In this document: positions 1 through 8,800 of the stretch, piece after piece
Position numbering within the stretch: position 1 is the stretch's first letter
Layout of the letters: every line of letters starts with the position of its first letter
Origin: Psilocybe azurescens
Taxonomy: Eukaryota > Basidiomycota > Agaricomycetes > Agaricales > Agrocybaceae
Assembly: GCA_023853785.1 (NCBI GenBank)
Contig: JAJIRX010000187.1
Location: forward strand, 1-18,753
Reading direction: 5' to 3'
Length of the DNA stretch: 18,753 bases
Translations under genes and position numbers: made by a program
Notes under the pieces: generated by a model
Seen by the model: only the letters and a program-made list of their open reading frames with translations
Database searches by the model: none
What the model was told of the DNA's origin: nothing

Positions 1-1122
1 ATAACTCCATACCGCCGCCGATGTTGCGCCTGCCGTCTGGAATGAAGAAGGAACGCTTATTGAAGGTATTATGCTGGTTCGGCTCCATACGAATGACAAC
101 GTTGAGGGCCTATCAAAGTTCGAAGATTAGCAAATAGCGCAGTGCGCAGTGTAATATGAACATCGCTAACTCACCATAATCGCCGTCAAAACCGATTCAT
201 CGTGTGATTGGAGACCATTGACGTAGTTTTCCAGTACGCTGTTCGTTCGAGATTAGTGACATTGTAAAACCCTAGGAATGAGAATAGAATAGAAACGGAC
301 GCTAAGTTTATTTGAGCCACTTTGGTGAGCGTGATATGATATACCCGTGGCGGTCGAGTCGGGTTGCTACCTCCATTAGCCTGAGGAAGACTGACGGAAA
401 ACTAAAAGACATAGGAAAATAGGAAAACAGCGTCAATCTCAACCAACTCATGTGAATGTCGTCTCATCTACCCTACGACTTGCCGTTTGGCCCCAACGGG
501 AGCTCACGGGGCGCGAACGCATTCTTGCGACCATCGTAGACTATCTTGGGCTCAAAGACATCCCTGTCTTGTTCTTGAAGAACTTTGAAAAGTTTCATAT
601 TAAATCTCGCCGGAAGTTTGTCGGGATCAACCACTAAAATGATGTCAAAACCCGTCGGATTCTTTTTCGAAGAAACTCAAGAAGTGCAGTCGGTCAACTT
701 ACCAACTAAAAATACCCCATAATATTAGACTTTGTCTGGGTAAAAGAACCGAAACGATGGAATAAGAACATACCATCATAATGGAAAACATAACCTGTCG
801 GAACAGAATTCACGGCGAAGGAATTAACATGGACTTGCATGACACGTCCGGCGGTGCCATAATTTGGCCTGACACCAATAGTCGTGATATGAGACGCGAC
901 TAAAGGGACTAAGAGCGTATTACAGAAAAAAAATTAACCCAAATCCCAGATAAATTAAATGGAATTAGACTGTTCTACACAAATTCGGTGCTCACCTGCT
1001 GCACTAGGTAGGCCGGGAGACCGGCCACCACGACCAGCACCACCGCCTCGACCACCACGGAGAGGAGCAGGTGCTCCTCCCCGTTGGGGGCCGCCGCGGA
1101 TTGGTGCGTTTCGTGGGGGCAT
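1..1122 (-). CDS. Argonaute, N-terminal part (3' end outside window)
   Basis: Argonaute binds small guide RNAs and silences matching transcripts. Exons in transcription order: 996-1122, 774-899 (or from 908), 703-705, 477-633, 301-390, 175-238, 109-1. The start at 1122 gives MPPRNAPIRGG followed by an Arg-Gly-Gly-rich tail, usual for Argonautes. The next exon reads SHITTIGVRPNYGTAGR, then LPARFNMKLF, VYDGRKNAFAPREL and VYHITLTK, the order of the fungal ArgoN domain. ESVLTAIMALNVVIRMEPN then RSFFIPDGRRNIGGGMEL is the linker-1 (DUF1785) region. PAZ, MID and PIWI would lie beyond base 1, so slicer residues cannot be judged. Odd points are a possible 3-nt exon and one awkward splice junction between 477 and 390. 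The first acceptor is ambiguous (900 or 909); both keep frame. The family call is very secure. Confidence 0.93.
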
Positions 1123-1245
1123 GACTTGTCTATCGTAGTCAGCAAAAGTTCAAGAAAAAGCTTGCAAATGCAAAGAGCTGAGCACGAATGGCCAAAACAG
1201 TAGATGGTTGTGGCACTAAGGAAAGGGAGATTGTGGGAAGAGCAT

Positions 1246-1260
1246 CTTATATACGCCAAT
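1246..1260 (-). promoter_or_regulatory. Core promoter elements of the Argonaute gene
   Basis: Read on the minus strand, ATTGG (an inverted CCAAT box, 1256-1260) is followed closely by TATATAAG (1246-1253), about 125 bp upstream of the Argonaute start codon. Position and orientation fit a TATA box. The assignment rests on sequence match and spacing only. Confidence 0.45.
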
Positions 1261-2158
1261 CGATGGTTCCGCAGTGTCGGTGTGTGGAAGATCGATAAAA
1301 CGAAGCGCCCGGGTGCCTTCGTGACAGAACTCTACGTGGCATGCATCACCTCGTTTCTGGGAGTATAAGTGGGGTACGAACCTTATTTCTATTTCTGACG
1401 ATATAGTTTCCAAATCAATCTAAACCAGGGAGCAAGTTATTGAGAACCGATTGGGAGAAAAGTTAGGGCTTTTGCTTATCTGTGACAAGTTTCCTGCTAA
1501 GTCGTTTACGAACATAGGAGCAAGCGAATCTGCAAGGCATAAAGAAAGACCTGAAGGGAATTGGATTAGGCCTGCTGCGCAATCAAAGTGTGAGAGCGCG
1601 GTTGGCTCTTCTTTCGTTGAATTAAATGTCCAAGTGACCCATGTATCGTAGAAGGTGCCGCAATTAGAGCAGTAGCATGGCAGCAAAGCCGTATGGGTGA
1701 CGTGGCGGACTGGCATATCTGTATCATGGGATATGCCGTTATTACGAAACTTTGAATGGACATTAGATTGCACACCGGTCCCAACGACCCGGGACCTTGA
1801 TCAAAGTTAGAATTGTGTTTGCGGATTTGAAGATGATCCAGTCCTCGAACGAGCTTCCTTCAGATAACGTCGCCTTCCGTGGTAGAGCCTAAGAGTTTTG
1901 ACAAACGATACGATTTCAGCACACGCCAGAATGTACAAAGACGAATGTTCCAAAGTAATGCCATCCAAAGGTCATACTAAATCATTAATCTTCAGGAGAA
2001 TTTATCACTCGTATTATAGGTCGGTCTAACGGGTGTCAGTTGGCACAGAACAAAGGCATTCCTTCGAATGATTCAAGCGTAATGTTCAAGTATCAATTCG
2101 TGACTGTCTTCAAAAAACAATGTCAATGACGTAATTTAGTAGAGTCAGACTGGACGTA
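1261..2158. other. Intergenic region without a supported gene
   Basis: This stretch separates the Argonaute 5' end from the 3' end of the J-domain gene. Overlapping frames of 65-117 codons between 1216 and 1784 show no recognisable motif and cover each other on both strands. A minus-strand frame of 54 codons (1807-1968) has protein-like composition, with a hydrophobic part (SLYILACAEIVSFVK) and a basic tail, and ends in TAA. It has no start or matching splice partner that I can find. It could be a lost terminal exon or chance. Nothing else is visible. Confidence 0.4.
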
Positions 2159-3069
2159 CTATCTGAAGTTCTGGATAAGGTTGCGGCCGGTATACTTAAT
2201 GTGTCCCTTTGCTTTCTTCACGCTTCCAGGACGACTTTCGATGCGCGATATTTCCTCCAAAGTGGTGTATGCTTTATTCACCCAAGTATCTATCGCCCTA
2301 GCCCAAAGATGACGCCCATACCAAACAAAATCGCACCGATAACTTGCAGTGGCCTAAGTAATGGCATTTCATTCCGAATTTTATCCAACTCCCGTTCCGC
2401 ATCTTCATTTCGTTTTCGCGTACCAGTCAAGATGTCGATATGAGCCGGGCGTGAATAATGTTGCCCTTGACCTGTCGAAGAGGTGCTGGGTCTTTTCGGA
2501 CGTGGCGTATAGGCATAGTCGGGAGGTGGTGGTTTCTGAGAGTCTCTAGCTGGTGACTCCCAGGCATGACTTGCACGGGCTGCTCTGGCAGCAGGTGGAC
2601 GTGGATGGTAGACATGACTGTGACGGGGAGGGGCACGATGAAGCAGGCTTCGGTCATAGGCCCGTCTACGGCAATAATTAATTCAATCAACAACGGAATT
2701 CACAGAGGAGGCGCACCTGTCACGATCGTTGCTCAATACTGAATACGCCTCGCTAGCCTTCTGGAACAGCGCGCGTGACGACGGGTCTTTGGAGACGTCT
2801 GGGTGGTGTAGTTTGCTTAACTGCATTCCTATGAGTTCACCGAGTTCTTTTAGAAACATCAGCCATTATACCTTATAGAAATGTGACTATATGGACTTCA
2901 TAAATCAATATAGTCTAGCCATTCCGATCCCAACTGAATGCTTACCTTGATTTGCGATCTCGACGCTCCTTCTTGCAACCCTAAAGTCTCATAGTGTGTG
3001 CTCCCTCCTGCACGTCGTTGAGAACTCTCTAATTCGACAGTGAAGAATAGAGACCTTCGAGCGGGACAT
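2159..3069 (-). CDS. J-domain (DnaJ-like) protein, probably mitochondrial, with C-terminal membrane segment
   Basis: J-domain proteins stimulate Hsp70 ATPase. Exons: 2946-3069, 2872-2886 (15 nt), 2717-2820, then 2665 down to 2159. The J domain reads [42 protein letters not shown] and [19 protein letters not shown]; the catalytic HPD is intact. The proposed start at 3069 gives a basic leader containing REFSTT, typical of fungal mitochondrial presequences. After the J domain come a Pro/Arg/His-rich stretch, a charged helix ([15 protein letters not shown]) and a hydrophobic segment ([18 protein letters not shown]), suggesting membrane anchoring. Two single-base frame breaks are present: CCC at 3003-3005 (one base too many) and CCC at 2296-2298 (one too few). 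Without the second correction the protein stops at 2290; with it, a tail ([20 protein letters not shown]) runs to a stop at 2159. Corrected length is 249 aa. The J domain is certain; both termini are inferred. Confidence 0.85.
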
Positions 3070-3275
3070 TGTGGCCATATGATAGTGGCAATAGTGGCGA
3101 TAGTGGTTGTGGTCGGAATCGGAGCAAGGACTGTTGTGGAGAACAGTCGTTGGTCATTCTAAGAGTAGGGTTAGGGTTTATATGTGGTCCCGAGCGCTGA
3201 TGTACACGGAGACCCAGGGCTAGCATTCCTTCCTTCAACTACATTGTGTCGAGGCTCGGGGTAAGCGAGGACGCA
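3070..3275. promoter_or_regulatory. Shared divergent promoter with telomere-like box
   Basis: About 200 bp separate the start codons of the J-domain gene (minus) and ATG101 (plus), so both promoters must lie here. At 3166-3180 the plus strand reads TAGGGTTAGGGTTTA, two and a half telomere-type repeats. Short teloboxes of this kind occur in promoters of housekeeping genes in several eukaryotes. No clear TATA box is seen. Confidence 0.45.
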
Positions 3276-4115
3276 ATGAATAACCCTATTCAGATGACTG
3301 TGGACCTAGTGAGTTCTCAATTAAACTTTTACACCTTCATTCCAACTGTCAAATCGACTTATGTCAGTCTAATAGGTCGTGGATCGCCTGACCTTGAAAG
3401 ATGCTCTTCGCGGCGTCCTACATTCTATCCTTTTCCACCGCCTTTTAGGAACAATCAAGCCGCAGACGTTCGAGGTGCTTGATGTGACGATGGTGAGTTC
3501 GATCAACCTATAGGGACGATGATAATCTCAAGGAGTTGATCGATTTGCATCGGTAGCCTGGAGTATCAGATCCTCAAATCGAACAACTTGTATACGAAAA
3601 GGTCGATGCTTTCTGGAAAGGGATTGAAGGCGGTCCAAGTAAAGGGGGCCAGGTCAGTGTCCGTCGATGGCTTTTTCAATATCTCTCTTATTTTCAGTGC
3701 AGATGGTCGTGACCATGGCTGAGAAGAAAGTAAAAAAACGTGGTTCTCGACCGGCGAGGAGGAAGTTCCATGGGAACAATGGTCCGCCGAATTCCTCAAC
3801 TTTTATCAATTAATATACAGACTCTAACATCATTTTCAGGGTAATAAATGCTGAGCTTCGACAACCCAAAAACGACCGAGGTACTATATCAACAACGCTC
3901 TTCTTCAGAACACTCGCTAAAATTCTTTATACGAAGATCGCGAAACCTTCCATGCGAACCTGGCTTCGGCTTTGACCCAAGCCATACACACTATTCTAAC
4001 ATATACCGCATCCGATAGAGGTCGTTCTGCGGTCCCCCCTATCACAGACGCTACGTCAATATCTCCCTTCCCATTCAAAGTCACCGCCAAAGTAGGAAAC
4101 CTGGAAATTGGCTGA
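3276..4115 (+). CDS. ATG101: Autophagy-related protein 101 (HORMA-domain protein)
   Basis: Atg101 is the HORMA-fold partner of Atg13 in the Atg1/ULK initiation complex. Exons: 3276-3308, 3376-3492, 3557-3652, 3703-3781, 3840-3880, 3937-4115. Introns are 50-67 nt. Diagnostic blocks in order: VDLVVDRLTLKDALRGVLHS, ILFHRLLGTIKP, EVLDVTM, DPQIEQLVYEKVDAFWKGIE, GQMVVTMAEKKVKK, TWFSTGEEEVPWEQWVINAE, LRQPKNDRDRETFHANLASA, YTASDRGRSAVPPITDATSI and the C-terminal SPFPFKVTAKVGNLEIG. The WF-finger region between TWFSTG and WEQW is present, as expected for organisms with Atg101. The frame breaks once, in an A7 run at 3732-3738, where eight A would keep frame. Corrected length is 181 aa, near the family's usual size. 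Intron 4 uses a weak GTCCGC donor, but the joined WEQWVINAE matches the family. The gene is head to head with the J-domain gene. Confidence 0.95.
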
Positions 4116-5841
4116 ACACTCTACTCTACACATATCGCAGTCGCAGTCGCACGCGCACGCATGACAGTGATATCCATGGAAGGTGGATTTCTTGAGTGAA
4201 GAAAATCTATCACCGTGAACAGAAACCACCACTCTTTGGGGTTAAAACCAATTATCTCATCTTGATCTTGATGGATCGACGGTGTGCGGACTAAACACGA
4301 TGAAAGCACTACGTACTCGGTAAGCTGCCATAGCTTCCTGTGAAGCTATACTTAGATGGTCTAGACAATTTCATGCCAGGATTCCGACTCGCGAGTGTCA
4401 GAGTCTTCCTGCGACCAGTAATGATGATCATCGCATGACTCTCATACACTCTTATTCCCGGAGAAGTTGGAAATACACTCCTCTTTGAATTCTCCCGACT
4501 TTGGTTTCGGTGAAATAATGCATACCGAGCGCACGACAAAACTGTGACTGGTTTCGTTGGGACGTCTTTTCTTCACATTATTGCTTACCTGTTCGAACTC
4601 GTACTGGCCGATATTCTCGTCTCTTTCTGTTACTGTTGCCCAGGGCTGATACTTCAAGAGTATGAACGGTGCTATAATCATTTACGAAAACGAAAGCATT
4701 GAGAAAAAGATGTCGTTACAAATCGAGCTTCTGCGACCCAATACATGCAGGGGATGTCAGCGAAGCAGCTCAGATCGCTACTTTTGCTGTATTGTGCGGA
4801 CAGCGTAGTTCGGAAACGCCAGCAACGGCAGCGTCCTATGCCGCTGCAGCTACTGCGGGGACCGTTACGGTAGGGTTGGCAGAGGCCCCAGCAGCTTAAC
4901 ATGCAGGTGCGGGAGTCGGATCATCCGTAGACGATGGGAGAGTCTAGACCGACATAAACACGCAAGAGCGCCATGGGATCGAAGGGGTGTGTATGTTGTG
5001 GAGGTGAGGTTTGAAGACAAGATGGAGAGGGGCTGATGATCTGGCGAAGAACGGACGCTGCTGTTCATCATGCATCAATGAGGGCATCTGCGTAAATCGC
5101 TGCTGTTGTTGCGGCGGTTATGATGGCGTGAGGTTGCTGAACTAAGTAAAGGGCTTGGAGGAGAGGTGACGAACCAGCAATGATCTGCATTGTTGCGGAG
5201 CCGCGTGATGGGTAATGTACACCTGGTCCGAATATTCCGGTTGCGAATAACGTTGAGGAGGCCACTGTAAATGACAGAGATTCAAGAATTAAAATTAGAA
5301 AAAAAAGTAGTGAAGCAACGCACCATCAAAGTCTACCCCCTAACCAGGTCTTCCCTTTCCCCTCTTTGTAAAGCACAAAGCTCGACGAAAACAGACGAAA
5401 TAAGTTTTCGGCGCAAGGAATGTTGGCTACTGCTGGTTGACGGAGGTTGTCATTAATTAAATTTCTTGGCAGTTCTTGTCTTCTCCATGACATGTTTATA
5501 TCATTGGCGTTCGCTTCTCGTGCTTATTGACAATAGACATTACCTCGAGGCTGCTCTTGAATTTTACCTTTAATTAATTAGCCGATTGCTTTTGGAGGTT
5601 TTGAGGACATAAACCAAAGGAATGCATGTTTTAAGGAACTTGAGGTATCTGATAAAAGCAGCCATCCGTTTTATGGGCTCGATTTGTGTTGTATTAGTTC
5701 CACGTGAAAGCAATGGATGTACTGATCTAAATGCTCGAGAAAGATAGGTTCGGATTGTGTATAAAGTGCTATGTGTGGGAACCTTCAACACGTCCTCCTC
5801 AATCTCATACTCTTCTATCTCAACGGGATCCGATTATCACG
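4116..5841. other. Unresolved region between ATG101 and the shugoshin-kinase gene
   Basis: No gene model could be supported. On the minus strand a stretch from about 5267 downwards, after a good acceptor (TTTACAG), gives a Pro/Gln-rich frame (WPPQRYSQPEYSDQVYITHH). Farther down the same frame reads PPQQQQRFTQMPSLMHDEQQ, then Ala-rich text, interrupted by several stops. Other frames of the same DNA are also open, and a plus-strand Ala-rich frame (4699-4899) runs antisense to part of it. Minus frames at 4442-4681 and 4121-4309 look mildly protein-like but show no known motif. This may be a Gln-rich regulatory gene with frame errors, a decayed gene, or low-complexity non-coding DNA. Confidence 0.3.
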
Positions 5842-8800
5842 ATGAGCAGGAGGGAGTCGCGCTCGTCGCTGGGCGCAAGACAGAACGATGCGCTGTTTGA
5901 ATTCGAGAACTGTAAGTTTTTCTGCTTGTTCCGCCAGCTGAAGCACAAGTTTTGATTTCACGGTGGAATTTTTTGCAGTTAAGAAGAAGTTTCTGCTCGC
6001 CAATAAACATATAACCAAGTACGCTTCATATGTGTGATGACACAATCCTAGAACTGAAGAAATGTAATTTCTTAGGCTTAATGCAACGCTCAGTGCTCGT
6101 ATTGAGGGAGCTGAATGCTCAAATATCATTGCTCCACGTTGAAAACCTTCGGCTGCGGGCATCCGAGATCGCGCTGACAGCTCAGCTCAAGCGAGCAAGG
6201 GGTAAAAAGTCACGGCTGACCCAAAACCTCGGGTGGGTCCTTGTCAGTGCGCAAGCCACCTCCGCTGGTAGTGACTGTCTGCGTCGCAGACCAAAACCTG
6301 CCAAACACCTAATATATCTCCGAGAGACCCACAACATTAGCACTGCTTCAATTGAACCACCCACACCACCTTCTCCGCCAGCTCAACGTCTTACGCTCGA
6401 TATCAGACCAAGTCCGACATCTCCTCAATTGAAGAGTCGTATCTCGCGACCACCCAACGTGTCTGGAATCTACGAAGAAGACGAACCATCAGGATCCTCA
6501 GACGAAGTAGAGAAACAAGTAACACCCCTTAGAAAAAAAGTCTAAATCGAGACCAAGGCTATCAGCATCGAAACTGCCCTTGCTGACCCGTAATCCCTCG
6601 CCCACACCAGCGATAGCAACAACAACAGCGAACGAGGCGATATCAGCATCATCGAAACCTAGGAAAACTATTCGCAGGCAGAGTGGCTTGCTGAATGTGA
6701 ATATCAAGGCTCTATCAGTACCCCTGTCAGGAAGCCCTGCGTTTGGGCCCAAGATTCGACTGGAGGCTGGCCAAGCTGAAGAGGCCAAAGAGTTCGCTGC
6801 GGTGCATGGAGAACTGGAGGTGACGATTACCACTTTTGCTGGGGATGTTTTGGCGAAAAGAGAGAAACGGAAAGGTAAGGCGAAGGAAGAAGTGGAAGGA
6901 GAAATCGTTTTGTGGAAGTCGAGAGACAAGAAAAGACTGCGAGAAGAGGTAGATTCCACGGACATTCTAAAGCCACAGGTGAAGGATAATACTGTCCCCC
7001 GAACTGTATTACAACCAATTGACAGCAATGGTGCGCATTTTGGGCCCACCTCCATAAATTCTGCGAGCTGAAACTATTTTATGCAGTGTATGAACAGGTG
7101 GATTCAGATGGGAAAGCATTTCTACGACCTGGATCTCCAGATGGTGGATCTGCACCAACGTCGCGTGGGTCTACTAGCCCAGCGACCGGATCCTCTGAAC
7201 TAGAAGGCGCACAAAGCATGACTGGACATCGGGAACGGAGGACACGGAAGAGTGTCAATTATGCTGAACCCAGGTTGAATACGTGCGTCCTATTTATAGC
7301 CCTTGTGCACAGCCTGACGTGGGTCCACTACACAATTAGGAAAATGCGCAAACCAGAGAACATTCTAAAGCCAAAGGTGAAGGATACTACTGTCCCCCGA
7401 ACTATTTTACATACAATTGTCAGCAACGGTACGTATTTTCCTGCCCACACAACTCACCGTAAGGTATGCAAACTGAGATTATTTCCTATGTGTGTATGAA
7501 CCGACAGATTCGGCTGGGAATGTATTCATACGACCAGGGTCCCCAGATGGGTCTGAATCATCGTCATATGGGTCTCCTAGCCCAGACACCACCGGATGTT
7601 CGGAACAAGAAGGCACAAGAAGTACGACCGGAAATCGGGAACGAGGGAGACAGAAGAGCGTCAACTATGCTGAACTCAAGCAGAATATGTGCGTCCTATT
7701 TATAGTCTTGATGGGCATATTCATTACATTCGGACTGACATTGGGCCCACAACACACTTAGGAGAATTCGCAAATCAGACCGCAGGCACAGAACTGATTT
7801 AGAGGATAATATCACGGATGCATTTAAAGTCAGGAACAAACTTCTAAATTCAGATTCGCCGCTTGAGAGTGACCCTCCAATCAACGGAAATCCATATGCT
7901 TTACCCCTTCAAGAATCTACAGCATCGTCCTTTCTGGAATCATTGTCAAGCGTAATAACGGAGGATCTGACTGGTTTCATCGTTCGAGATAGTGAATATC
8001 CCGCCCATGGTGGAGGATACGCAGACGTATATATAGGCACCTTATCAAAAGAGCAGAAAAGAACTAAGGTGCGTAACGAAAAATCCAGAGAGAACATGCA
8101 GTACCAGTCTGAGAGCACTTCTAGGTCGCTATCAAGATTATAAGGACACATACGTATACTCCTAGTAACCGATGGAAAATAGAGAAGGTAACAGTGTTCT
8201 AGAACATTCGTCGTTGATTTTGACATTTATCCTATTAAAGAGGTTACGACGGGAGATTCGTCTATGGTCATGTTTACGACATCCAAATGTTGTACCGCTA
8301 TTGGGGACCACTTTGAGCTTTAGTTCTTACACCTCCATGGTTTGCCCGTGGATGAATGAGGAAATTTGCACCATTATCTTAATGATAGGAGAGCGGAATT
8401 GAACTTACGACGGCGGCTGCAAATTGTAAGCACCTTCTCAGAGGAATTTTTCTACTAATGATTTCATCGATAATCTAATCAATTTGTAAGCTAGCAGATG
8501 TTGTGGAGGGTCTTTCATATTGTAAGCTTGAACGCTCTCTTTTATTTACCTTGTTACAACCACATATAACACTCTTCTAAGTGCATTTGCAACCGGTCAT
8601 CCATGGTGATCTCACAACCGTACGCAGCAAATTCACCTCTTATGTTGCTGCAAGATTTCATGAGGACTTGGCCAGGGTAACATCCTGATGGACGGAGGAA
8701 AGGCCCACCTAAGCGATTTTGGCCTATCGAATGTCATGGCTGAAGTCCGAAATAACTCATTTTTAAGCTCTACAGTTGGGGGTGCACCGAGGTGGACAGC

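Noticed and set aside
3166..3180. Chromosome end or former telomere
   Set aside because: There are only two to three repeat units, flanked on both sides by ordinary single-copy genes.
3029..3238. 69-codon minus frame upstream of the J domain as the real N-terminus
   Set aside because: It ends in a stop before the J domain; the frame from 3069 gives a mitochondrial-type leader and reaches the J domain after one base change.
6498..7055. 185-codon open frame on the minus strand
   Set aside because: It is exactly antisense to the shugoshin exon, whose plus-strand protein has family motifs; the minus product has none.
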